This document shows, in pieces, positions 30,071-37,558 of a stretch of 37,682 nt of DNA. Position 1 is the stretch's first letter; each line of letters opens with the position of its first letter. The notes below the pieces were generated by a model. That model was not told the DNA's origin and did not search any database. It was given only the letters and a program-made list of their open reading frames with translations. Position numbers and translations under genes: made by a program. Source of the stretch: Thermoplasmata archaeon (lineage in GTDB: Archaea > Thermoplasmatota > Thermoplasmata > Methanomassiliicoccales > Methanomethylophilaceae); the NCBI GenBank assembly GCA_015063165.1, contig SUSZ01000022.1, positions 1 through 37,682 on the forward strand, read 5' to 3'.

Positions 30071-30108
30071 GGGCCGTGCTCAGCTCCGGCATGGCCCTTT
30101 CCTTTTTC
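30071..30108 (+). terminator. Intrinsic-type terminator of the importer operon
   Basis: GGGCCGTGC pairs with GCATGGCCC (30071-30079 and 30089-30097, one G-T wobble, 9-base loop), followed by TTTCCTTTTTCC. It lies between convergent genes and overlaps the last codons of the LolD-like gene. Confidence 0.75.
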
Positions 30109-30838
30109 CTGCAAACCCTCGTCGCAGGCCGAAGAATGCGCCGGCCATGCCGGACCTCAGCGATTCGAGGCGGTCGGTGGCGTCGCGGATCCTTCCAGAC
30201 TCCATGTAGAGGAGCCGCCTTCCGTAGACCGCCGCATCGTACTCGTGCGTCACGACGACCACCGCCGTACCCGACTCGTTTATCCGGGACAGCAGCTCCA
30301 TGACAGTCCTGGCGCTCTCCCGGTCCAGGTCGGACGTCGGCTCGTCCGCCAGAATGAGGTCCGGTCCGTTCATCAAAGACCTGGCTATGGACGCCCTCCT
30401 CTGCTCTCCCCCGGACATCTCCCTGGGGAACGCATCGGACAGCCCCCCTATGCCCAGCCTGTCCAGAAGGTCTTGAGCCTCTTCGGGATCCTTCCCACGG
30501 CCGTACAGCTGCGTAGAGAGCAGCACGTTCTCCAGAACGGTCAGCGACGGCAGAAGGCCGTGCCTCTGTGGAACATACCCTATCCTCTCGTTGCGGAACC
30601 TGGACGAATCCCTGTCGCTCATCGATGAGACGTCCCTGCCGTCCACCGTCACTCTTCCAGAAGTCGGGTGCTGCGCTCCTGCGATGAGGTTCAGCAGAGT
30701 GGTCTTCCCGCTGCCGGACCGTCCCATAACGGTAACGAACTCCCCCCGTTCCAATCCGAGGGACACGTCATCGACAGCTCTGAACTCCGCGTTCCCGCGT
30801 CTGTATACGACAGTGGCCCCCTCCACCTCGACCAGCAT
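30080..30838 (-). CDS. ABC transporter ATP-binding protein (LolD/MacB type)
   Basis: A 252-residue ATPase of the type that partners FtsX-like permeases. Walker A is GRSGSGKTT, the Q-loop VPQRHGLLPSLTV, the signature MSGGEQRRASIARSL, Walker B LILADEPTSDLD, and the switch His is in VTHEYDAA. The first residues (MLVEVEGATVVYRRGN) show it is complete. Its ATG follows the permease stop directly (no gap), so it is translationally coupled. The operon DUF4418 - permease - ATPase starts at a motif 2 palindrome. Such systems work as mechanotransmission or export machines rather than importers; the substrate is unknown. Confidence 0.87.
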   Translation of the reverse strand: MLVEVEGATVVYRRGNAEFRAVDDVSLGLERGEFVTVMGRSGSGKTTLLNLIAGAQHPTSGRVTVDGRDVSSMSDRDSSRFRNERIGYVPQRHGLLPSLTVLENVLLSTQLYGRGKDPEEAQDLLDRLGIGGLSDAFPREMSGGEQRRASIARSLMNGPDLILADEPTSDLDRESARTVMELLSRINESGTAVVVVTHEYDAAVYGRRLLYMESGRIRDATDRLESLRSGMAGAFFGLRRGFAGKRKGPCRS

Positions 30839-32035
30839 TCATTCCCCCTCCCTGAAAAGACGATGGATATCCTTCCTCGACAGCGAGAATGCCGCCGCCA
30901 GAGAGGACAGAGGCCCTATCACGAAGGCCACCGCGAAAGCCACGGTCGCCGCAGGGACCAGCGATGCCAGGGAGGGTGAGATGTACGGCATCCCGAGGGA
31001 ATCCCCTATAATCCCGCTTAGCGGCAGCACGAACGCCAGAGCCAGCACTATCCCTGCCAAGGCTCCCAGGGCGCTGACGACCGCAGATTCGTAGAGGGCC
31101 ATGGACACTATGTGGCCGCGGGTCGCGCCCATCATCCTCAGCACGGCGAAATCCTTCCTGCGGGAACCGACGGAATTGGCGAAGAGCACGGCGAGGATCA
31201 CGGCCGATATGGCGACGACCATGAGCTCGAAGGCCTCCACATATCCTGTCAGAGAGCCCATCTGCGCCGTGATCTTCGAAGTCACGTCCTCAGAGGACAA
31301 CACGTCGACCTCCGAGCCGGACCCCACGCTCCGGATGCGGTTGGCGACCTGCGTCACGGAGTATCCGGGATCGACGTCGACCAGAACCACGGATATCTCG
31401 GAATCCACGTCGCCGTCCACTACGAAGCCCAGCGCGGACGCGTACTCCGCCATGTGGCGGATGGTGTCCTTGACCATGAACACAGAATTGTCCATCCCTG
31501 TGCCGGACTCCGCCAGACTGGCGACGACCTCGAACCTGTGGTCGAACAGACGTATGTAACCGTCGCCGACCTTGATGTTCGATCCGACCACCAGCTGATC
31601 GACACCGACCTGGGACGAGTAGCTCTTGGAGATCCATGGCGTCACCGTGAAATCGGTCTCCGGATTGTAGGCTATCAGCTGTACCAGGAACTCGCAGCAA
31701 TCGGCGTCGGAGATAGATGTCATGTAGAACTGGGAGCTCACCCTTTTCACACCCGTCACCGAGCCGATCTCGGATTCCAGCCCCGCGGGCATAAAGAAGG
31801 ACGAGGCCGTCCCGTTGACTAGTATCGCCTCCTCCGCATATCCGCTGCCTGCGGGAACAGCCATAAGGTCCGCCCCCAGCCTCTCCTCGACGTTCGCCTC
31901 GCCCATCCTCAGGCTGTCCACCACGATGGACCCTGCGAGGATGGCGAACGACACCGCCATGACTATGCATGCGATCCCCAGGGTCCTCCCCGGACGGCCG
32001 ATCAGGCTCTTGTTGGAGACTCTGATTATCCCCAT
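30839..32035 (-). CDS. FtsX/MacB-like ABC permease
   Basis: A 398-residue protein with one N-terminal transmembrane helix (TLGIACIVMAVSFAILAGSIVV), a large extracytoplasmic domain of about 200 residues, and three C-terminal helices (AFELMVVAISAVILAVLFANSV, VVSALGALAGIVLALAFVL and VAFAVAFVIGPLSSLAAAF). This is the FtsX/MacB topology. The loop SRRKDFAVLRMMGATRGHI is the classical cytoplasmic coupling segment. I start at 32035 (MGIIRVSNKSL), a few bases inside the end of the DUF4418 gene; a longer frame to 32140 is not supported. It forms an operon with the LolD-like ATPase downstream. Confidence 0.84.
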   Translation of the reverse strand: MGIIRVSNKSLIGRPGRTLGIACIVMAVSFAILAGSIVVDSLRMGEANVEERLGADLMAVPAGSGYAEEAILVNGTASSFFMPAGLESEIGSVTGVKRVSSQFYMTSISDADCCEFLVQLIAYNPETDFTVTPWISKSYSSQVGVDQLVVGSNIKVGDGYIRLFDHRFEVVASLAESGTGMDNSVFMVKDTIRHMAEYASALGFVVDGDVDSEISVVLVDVDPGYSVTQVANRIRSVGSGSEVDVLSSEDVTSKITAQMGSLTGYVEAFELMVVAISAVILAVLFANSVGSRRKDFAVLRMMGATRGHIVSMALYESAVVSALGALAGIVLALAFVLPLSGIIGDSLGMPYISPSLASLVPAATVAFAVAFVIGPLSSLAAAFSLSRKDIHRLFREGE

Positions 32036-32445
32036 CGTATCCTTCTGGAGTCGCTCTTGATAAGCAGTAGGTTCACTGCGCTGACCACGGCGGCGACGGC
32101 CCCTGAGGCGATCATCCCCGGCCTCCCTGTCCTGTTGCATGCCATCATGTCGCTGTCGCAGGTTCCGATGATGACAGTGACGACGAGGACGGAGAGCACC
32201 GAGAGCGCGAGGACCGCCAATCCCAGGAATTCGCGGCTCCTGTGGCTCTCGACGAACAAAGAGGCCGCCGACAGCACGGCAATGGAGATTCCGATGAAGG
32301 CCTCCGCATAGCCTGTCGCGTGGCAGGGCCCATCCATGGCGTCTCCGCAGATGGGATAGATAGTGTACGGTCCGACAGCAATCAACAGGCCCAGGATCGA
32401 CAACGCGATCGCCGAATACCGAGACGTTCCTGGATAGATGGACAT
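32026..32445 (-). CDS. DUF4418-family membrane protein
   Basis: A 139-residue protein from MSIYPGTSRY with about four hydrophobic segments. PICGDAMDGPCHATGYAEAFIG carries the Cys and CH-x-T residues typical of DUF4418, and a second Cys pair follows in GTCDSDMMACN. DUF4418 genes often sit beside FtsX-like permease and LolD-like ATPase genes, as here, so it is likely an accessory membrane subunit. Function unknown. The start was chosen at 32445 because the upstream part of the open frame crosses the motif 2 palindrome and the TATA region. It overlaps the permease start by 10 bases. Confidence 0.72.
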   Translation of the reverse strand: MSIYPGTSRYSAIALSILGLLIAVGPYTIYPICGDAMDGPCHATGYAEAFIGISIAVLSAASLFVESHRSREFLGLAVLALSVLSVLVVTVIIGTCDSDMMACNRTGRPGMIASGAVAAVVSAVNLLLIKSDSRRIRWG

Positions 32446-32451
32446 GATGTA

Positions 32452-32474
32452 ATACCTATCAAACTCATAGGTAA
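32452..32474. promoter_or_regulatory. Sulfur motif 2, site upstream of the DUF4418-ABC operon
   Basis: TACCTAT-N7-ATAGGTA, with ACCTAT at 32454-32459 and ATAGGT at 32467-32472, lies 9 bases before the DUF4418 start and directly follows a TATA-like CTATATTA on the minus strand, a repressor-like position. Confidence 0.68.
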
Positions 32475-32542
32475 TATAGATTCTGAAATCCGGTAGCTGC
32501 ATGCCGATATCGGCTGGATGCCGTCCGTCTGACTCGTAACAC

Positions 32543-32563
32543 GATGGTCGGAGGGCGACCATC
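32543..32563. repeat. Hairpin between the two motif 2 sites
   Basis: Perfect inverted repeat GATGGTC-GGAGGGC-GACCATC (7-bp arms, 7-base loop) in the divergent promoter region between the DUF4418 operon and metY. Role unknown. Confidence 0.5.
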
Positions 32564-32565
32564 AA

Positions 32566-32588
32566 TTACCTACTAAAATGATGGGTAA
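32566..32588. promoter_or_regulatory. Sulfur motif 2, site upstream of metY
   Basis: TTACCTAC-N7-ATGGGTAA, with half sites at 32568-32573 and 32581-32586, directly upstream of and touching a TATA-like ATAAATAT (about 32590-32597). The position could block factor binding or support activation. Confidence 0.65.
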
Positions 32589-32628
32589 TTATAAATATCG
32601 TGTTCCTGATGACCAATCAGGAGATTTT

Positions 32629-33924
32629 ATGACCGATAAACCGAAATACAGGCTGGAGACCCTCCAGGTCCACGCCGGACAGGAAAATGCGGACCCCGCT
32701 ACCGATGCCCGCGCCGTTCCGATCTACATGACCACCTCGTATGTATTCAAAGATTCTGCTCAAGCAGCAGGCCGTTTCGCTCTCACAGAGCCCGGAAACA
32801 TCTACACGAGGCTCATGAACCCTACATCCGGCGTCTTCGAAGAGAGGATGGCTGCATTGGAGGGCGGAGTGGCGGCCCTTGCGACGGCTTCAGGGTCCGC
32901 GGCCATCACCTATGCTATACAGAACATAGCCCTGGCAGGAGACCACATCGTATCGTCTACCAACCTGTACGGAGGGACGACCAACCTTCTCGCCAACACC
33001 CTTCGCGAGCAGGGCATAGAGACGACTTTCGTAGACCCTTCCGACCCGGAGAACTTCGCCAAGGCTATCAAGAGCAACACCAAGCTCCTGTACACCGAGT
33101 GCTTGGGCAACCCCAACTCTGATGTCGCAGACCTCGAAGCCATCTCTAAGATCGCTCACGACCACGGCATACCCCTGATCGTGGACAGCACCTTCAGCCC
33201 CCCTTCCATACTCAAGCCTATAGAGCACGGAGCGGACATCGTGGTGCACTCGGCGACCAAATTCATCGGAGGCCACGGCGTCGCCATGGGAGGAGTCATC
33301 GTCGACAGCGGAAACTTCGATTGGGCCCAGAATGACAAGTTCCCGACCCTCTCCAAGCCCAACCCGTCCTACCACGGCATCGTATTCACCGAGGCTGTCG
33401 GGAAAGCCGCTTTCGTCATCAAGATACGCACCACCCTGATGAGGGATCAGGGGGCGGCCATCTCGCCGTTCAACTCTTTCCTCCTGCTCCTGGGACTGGA
33501 GACGCTGTCGCTGCGCACGGAAAGGCACATCGAGAACGCTCTGAAGGTCGTGGAGTTCCTGAAGAACCACCCCCAGGTGGAGAAGGTCAACCATCCGTCT
33601 CTCGAGACCGGGAAGAAGAAGGAGCTCTACGACAGATACTTCCCCCATGGAGCAGGATCGATATTCACCTTCGAGATCAAGGGCGGAGCGGAGGCTGCCA
33701 AGAAGTTCACAGAATCCCTGAAACTGTTCTCCTTGCTCGCCAACGTAGCTGACGTGAAATCCTTGGTGATCCACCCTGCATCGACCACCCATTCCCAGCT
33801 GGACGAGGAGGGCCTCCTGGCCAGCGGCATCAAACCTAACACCGTCCGCCTGTCGATAGGAATCGAACACATAGACGACATCATAGCAGACCTGAAACAA
33901 GGATTCGAAGCGATAAAGGAGTGA
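32629..33924 (+). CDS. metY: O-acetylhomoserine sulfhydrylase
   Basis: Makes homocysteine from O-acetylhomoserine and sulfide with PLP. At 431 residues it has the length of MetY rather than of the 380-400 residue gamma-synthases/lyases. YTRLMNPT (59-66), SGSAAITYAI, SSTNLYGGT, the Asp in IVDSTFSPPSI and the Schiff-base lysine K211 (SATKFIGGHGVAMGG) are all present, as is the long MetY insertion (GNFDWAQNDKFPTLSKPNPSYHG). It fits the acetyl-selective MetA at 11565. The start at 32629 follows CAGGAGA; an ATG at 32578 lies inside the palindrome. It leads a metY-cysK-rrf2 operon. Confidence 0.92.
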   Translation: MTDKPKYRLETLQVHAGQENADPATDARAVPIYMTTSYVFKDSAQAAGRFALTEPGNIYTRLMNPTSGVFEERMAALEGGVAALATASGSAAITYAIQNIALAGDHIVSSTNLYGGTTNLLANTLREQGIETTFVDPSDPENFAKAIKSNTKLLYTECLGNPNSDVADLEAISKIAHDHGIPLIVDSTFSPPSILKPIEHGADIVVHSATKFIGGHGVAMGGVIVDSGNFDWAQNDKFPTLSKPNPSYHGIVFTEAVGKAAFVIKIRTTLMRDQGAAISPFNSFLLLLGLETLSLRTERHIENALKVVEFLKNHPQVEKVNHPSLETGKKKELYDRYFPHGAGSIFTFEIKGGAEAAKKFTESLKLFSLLANVADVKSLVIHPASTTHSQLDEEGLLASGIKPNTVRLSIGIEHIDDIIADLKQGFEAIKE

Positions 33925-33929
33925 TTTGA

Positions 33930-34859
33930 ATGACACTTTACAGATCTATAGAAGAAACGATTGGAAACACCCCCCTGGTGGAGCTTAGGAACATAGAGAG
34001 AGAGCTCGACCTGAAAGCGAGGCTATTCGCGAAGGTCGAGTTCTTCAACCCTGCAGGTTCCGTCAAGGACAGAATAGCCAAGGCTATGCTGGACGACTTG
34101 GAAGCCAGCGGGAAGATCGGAAAGGACGCCGTCATAATAGAGCCGACATCCGGTAACACGGGCATAGGGTTAGCATCTGTAGCCGCGGCAAGAGGGTACA
34201 GAGCCATCATCGTCATGCCCGAGACCATGTCTGTGGAACGCCGCAAGCTGATGAAGGCTTACGGGGCGGAACTGGTCCTCACGAAAGGATCCGAAGGCAT
34301 GAAAGGGGCGGTCAACAAGGCGGAGGAGCTTCACAAGGAGATTCCCGGTTCCGTCATCCCAGGACAGTTCGTTAATCCCTCCAACCCCCGCATACACTTC
34401 GAGACCACCGGCCCCGAGATCTACAGGGACCTGGACGGAAAGGTCGATGTTCTCGTAGCCGGAGTCGGGACAGGAGGAACCGTCTCCGGGATTGGAAAGT
34501 TCCTGAAAAGCAAGAATCCCAAGACTGAAGTGGTCGCGGTGGAGCCTGCGAGATCCCCTCTGCTGTCCGAAGGAAAGGCTGGGCCTCACGGAATCCAGGG
34601 AATCGGCGCAAACTTCGTCCCCGACACCCTGGACAGAGACGTCTACGACAGGATAATCAAAGTCTCAGACGACGACGCCTACAACGGAGGAAGGCTCATA
34701 GGACGCAAGGAAGGCATCCTGGTGGGAATCTCGTCCGGAGCGGCGCTGTCCGCTGCCATAGAGCTCGCCAAAGACCCTGCGTACGCCGGGAAGAACATCG
34801 TAGCGATCATGCCCGACACAGGCGAGAGATACCTATCCACACCGATGTTCGGGGAGTGA
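33930..34859 (+). CDS. cysK: Cysteine synthase (O-acetylserine sulfhydrylase type)
   Basis: Fold-type II PLP enzyme of 309 residues. The lysine is K47 in NPAGSVKDR, the substrate loop is EPTSGNTG (71-78), the phosphate loop is GTGGTVSG, and GIGANFVPDTLD is the CysK form of the loop that differs in the MccA-like paralogue at 13850. It should make cysteine from O-acetylserine (or O-phosphoserine) and sulfide. No serine acetyltransferase gene is visible in the window, so the activated substrate is open. It starts 5 bases after metY and ends 1 base before the Rrf2 gene. Confidence 0.9.
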   Translation: MTLYRSIEETIGNTPLVELRNIERELDLKARLFAKVEFFNPAGSVKDRIAKAMLDDLEASGKIGKDAVIIEPTSGNTGIGLASVAAARGYRAIIVMPETMSVERRKLMKAYGAELVLTKGSEGMKGAVNKAEELHKEIPGSVIPGQFVNPSNPRIHFETTGPEIYRDLDGKVDVLVAGVGTGGTVSGIGKFLKSKNPKTEVVAVEPARSPLLSEGKAGPHGIQGIGANFVPDTLDRDVYDRIIKVSDDDAYNGGRLIGRKEGILVGISSGAALSAAIELAKDPAYAGKNIVAIMPDTGERYLSTPMFGE

Positions 34860-34860
34860 C

Positions 34861-35292
34861 ATGGGCTACCTGGTCTCCACCAAGGGAAGGTACGCCCTCC
34901 GCATGATACTGGACCTCGCCGAGAACAGCACCGGAAGCTACGTCCCTCTCAAGGAGATAGCCGAGAGGCAGGACATCTCCTTGAAGTACATGGAGGCGAT
35001 CATGCCGAACCTCGTCAAGGCCGGCCTGGTCACAGCCATACAGGGGAAGGGCGGAGGGTACATGCTCTCCAAGAACATCGGCGAGTACACCGTGGGGGAG
35101 GTCCTGAAAGCGTCCGAAGGGAGCATGGTTCCCGTAGCCTGCCTGGAAGGAGGGTTCGAATGTCCCCGTTCCAGCATCTGCAAGACCAGGAAGGTATGGG
35201 AGAAGCTGGACCTCATGATAGACGGCTACCTGGACAACCTGCCCCTGTCGGACCTCTTGGAAGACGACATGACCGGCTGTTCCCAATCCTGA
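34861..35292 (+). CDS. Rrf2-family regulator with Cys triad (CymR/IscR-like), second copy
   Basis: A 143-residue Rrf2 protein: winged helix VSTKGRYALRMILDLA, LKEIAERQDISLKYMEAIMPNLVKAGLV and GKGGGYMLSK, then three cysteines C94, C101 and C107 (spacing x6 and x5) that could hold an Fe-S cluster. It follows cysK by one base, the arrangement expected of a CymR-like cysteine regulator. It is a diverged paralogue of the protein at 14818, and each copy closes one of the two PLP enzyme-cysteine synthase-Rrf2 sets. By proximity it is the best candidate reader of the motif 2 palindromes; this is inference. Confidence 0.88.
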   Translation: MGYLVSTKGRYALRMILDLAENSTGSYVPLKEIAERQDISLKYMEAIMPNLVKAGLVTAIQGKGGGYMLSKNIGEYTVGEVLKASEGSMVPVACLEGGFECPRSSICKTRKVWEKLDLMIDGYLDNLPLSDLLEDDMTGCSQS

Positions 35293-35310
35293 AACGATTT
35301 CATTGAAAGC

Positions 35311-35359
35311 GGTCTCTTGCCTCGTTTGGATCTAAACGAACCAGGAGAGGCAAGAGACC
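35311..35359. repeat. Strong nested inverted repeat
   Basis: Perfect 13-bp arms GGTCTCTTGCCTC (35311-35323) and its complement (35347-35359) enclose 23 bases with an inner CGTTT/AAACG stem. It lies 19 bases after the Rrf2 stop and abuts an ATG that opens an IS110-like fragment. It could terminate the metY operon or be the structured non-coding end of a decayed insertion sequence. Confidence 0.6.
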
Positions 35360-35491
35360 ATGATCTTCATCGGCATCGATGTGCTCGTTTGGATTCGCAT
35401 CGCTGTCATTATTGACGACGTAAAGTCTGTGTCCGGTCATCGATCCGAGACGAACAGAGGTTCGGATCCATGGCCATCTCTGTGCGCTTGA
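35360..35491 (+). pseudogene. Possible remnant of an IS110-family transposase
   Basis: The open frame begins MIFIGIDV and continues with RIAVIIDDVKSVSG, which resembles the first residues of the DEDD transposase of IS110-type elements (GIDV with the first catalytic Asp, then a variable residue run, then a VID-x-x-G-x-x-V-S-G strand). Between them the expected G-K-x-x-H is altered, and the frame stops after 43 codons. No further transposase sequence is seen before infB ends at 35608. A 7-bp inverted repeat GATCCGA/TCGGATC lies at 35442-35468. The identification rests on a short match and is tentative. The rest of the 35293-35607 gap holds nothing else I recognise. Confidence 0.35.
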
Positions 35492-35607
35492 TGGATCGAG
35501 GGCATGAATGCCGGATAGCCGCCGAACAGGACCCCCGCATCCTGCGGTTTCTGAATGATGCCGATTAAAATAAGATGCCTAGGGCCCGGGTATGCCGGTC
35601 CTGGCAT

Positions 35608-37356
35608 TCACATTCCCCAGAACGGCTCTTCCTTCCTCTTGATGGCCACGGTCTCCTCCAGAGCCATCTTCTCGTCGTCGTTGAGGTCGATGTCGGGGAA
35701 CTGCTTGTAAGCGGATTCGATCAGATCGATGTAGACGATGTCCTCCTCGTTGATCTGCCTCCCGACGGTTGCTCCCTCTATAGCCACAGCGATCTCCTCG
35801 CCCTGGTTGGCCTCCTTGAGGGCCTCCTCGCCGGTGTGGATGCTCTTGATCCTTCCGATCTCGCGTCCGTCGGTCCCGATGAGCTTCTCTCCGGGCCTTA
35901 TCCTTCCTGCAAGGACCCTCACCCCCACGATCGCAGGCTTGCTGGCGCGGAATGTGCAGTTGGGCAAGACCTTGAACTTCGCGGGGAAAGAGAACTCGGA
36001 CCTCTTGTCGGTCTCGGTCCTCTTCTTGCTGTCGTCCACCCACTCCATGTAGTCGTCCACCAGCTGATAGATGATCTGGCTGGTCATGACCTTCATGTTC
36101 TCGTGGTTGGCCAGCTCGGCCTCCGCGTCCTTCGACATGACGACGTTGAATCCTAGGATGACGCTGTTCTTCTTGTCTCCGTAGGCGGTCTCGACGATGT
36201 CTCTGCGGGTGATCTCTCCGACTCCGTACTTCCTGATGGGGATTCCGTTGGCCTTGGCCTCGAAAGCGAGGGCCTCCAAGGAGCCTACAGCATCCGCCTT
36301 GATCGTGATTCCCTTCTCCTGGGTCTCGATCTTTATGCTGAGCTCCTCTTTGATCGCGTTGACAGCGGGGTCGTTGGCGTTCTTCACCACGACCAGTGGC
36401 GCTCCTGCGATGACTCCGTCGCAGCTCTGGCAGGAGATCTTCACCCCTGCGGCGGCATGGAGCTCTTTCATGGAATCGAACCTGTCGCGAGGATCGCGTA
36501 TCTCATCCAGGGGCTTGGGCTTCAGGATGGCCCTTATCTTGGTCACGAGAGGCTCTCCGCGGGTTCCGATGGCGACCGTGTCCCCTTTCTTGAGAGTTCC
36601 GGAGTAGAGGATCATGTCCAGAGTCTTCCCCAGACCGCGCTCCTCCTTGATCTCCAGGATGGTCCCCTTTCCGGGTCCCTCCCCCTTCTCCAGCTGGCTC
36701 TCCAGGAAGCGCTGGGCCAGTCCGATGAGTACCAGGAGCAGGTCGGGTATCCCCTCGCCCTCCTTGGCACTTATTGGGACGAGGGCTACAGCCTTGGTGA
36801 AGTCGTCGATCCTGTCGTATCTGTCAGCGGATATCCCGTTCTCGGCTAGCTGGGCTATCACGGTGTACAGCTTATCGTTGAACGCTTCCAGGGTGTGCTC
36901 CTGCTGGGACTTCTCGGCGAGGACGAACGGCCTTCCGTCCACGCTCTGCCATCCCTGGATGGTGTCGACCTTGTTCAGGGCTATGACAAAAGGCGTCTTG
37001 TACTGCTTCAGGATGTTGATCGACTCTATGGTCTGGGGCATTATGCCTTCCTTGATGTCGATGACGAGGACGGCCAGATCGGCCAGGGAGCCGCCTCTCG
37101 CACGGAGCGTGATGAAAGAATGATGTCCTGGGGTGTCTATGAAGAGCAATCCGGGCACTCCGAACTTCTTGTTGCCGATCAACGGCTTGCAGACCTTGTA
37201 GATGTGGTCTATCGGAACTTCGGTCGCGCCGATGTGCTGGGTGATCGCCCCAGCCTCCCTCGCTTGGACGGAAGTCCCTCTGATACGGTCTAGAAGTTTG
37301 GTCTTGCCGTGGTCGACATGGCCGAGAACGCTGACGACGGGTTGCCTAATAGCCAT
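35608..37356 (-). CDS. infB: Translation initiation factor aIF5B (IF-2)
   Basis: GTPase that promotes ribosomal subunit joining during initiation. It has 582 residues from MAIRQPVVSV, a normal length for archaeal aIF5B, which lacks the long N-terminal extensions of bacterial IF-2 and eukaryotic eIF5B. G1 is GHVDHGKT, G3 is DTPGH, G4 is NKVD and a switch I Thr lies in QHIGATEVP. Domain II (beta-barrel), the domain III region and domain IV (FSFPAKFKVLPNCTFRASKPAIVGVRV-like) follow. The start follows GGTGAG; the frame is open further upstream, but those codons are AT-rich and unlike the family. It appears monocistronic, with a TATA-like AATTACATATA about 30 bases upstream. Confidence 0.95.
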   Translation of the reverse strand: MAIRQPVVSVLGHVDHGKTKLLDRIRGTSVQAREAGAITQHIGATEVPIDHIYKVCKPLIGNKKFGVPGLLFIDTPGHHSFITLRARGGSLADLAVLVIDIKEGIMPQTIESINILKQYKTPFVIALNKVDTIQGWQSVDGRPFVLAEKSQQEHTLEAFNDKLYTVIAQLAENGISADRYDRIDDFTKAVALVPISAKEGEGIPDLLLVLIGLAQRFLESQLEKGEGPGKGTILEIKEERGLGKTLDMILYSGTLKKGDTVAIGTRGEPLVTKIRAILKPKPLDEIRDPRDRFDSMKELHAAAGVKISCQSCDGVIAGAPLVVVKNANDPAVNAIKEELSIKIETQEKGITIKADAVGSLEALAFEAKANGIPIRKYGVGEITRRDIVETAYGDKKNSVILGFNVVMSKDAEAELANHENMKVMTSQIIYQLVDDYMEWVDDSKKRTETDKRSEFSFPAKFKVLPNCTFRASKPAIVGVRVLAGRIRPGEKLIGTDGREIGRIKSIHTGEEALKEANQGEEIAVAIEGATVGRQINEEDIVYIDLIESAYKQFPDIDLNDDEKMALEETVAIKRKEEPFWGM

Positions 37357-37440
37357 AGAACTCACCTGGATAACATCGTATATGTAATTATGGTTGATAG
37401 TATTTTTCGGTCTGCATCCATCCAGCCACACGTCCAAGAA

Positions 37441-37485
37441 TGACGGGACGTTGAAAAGTCATATGGAAGATGATGCGTCCCGTCA
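37441..37485. repeat. Inverted repeat upstream of infB
   Basis: Ten-base arms TGACGGGACG (37441-37450) and CGTCCCGTCA (37476-37485) enclose 25 bases in the region before the infB promoter. It could be a terminator of a unit entering from the right or a repeat scar. No gene is seen between here and the edge repeat. Confidence 0.55.
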
Positions 37486-37558
37486 CAGAAGCGTGAACTC
37501 CTCAATCTATGCAAGAGAACACATTTCCATACAAACCATATGTAAGAATCGTATTTTT

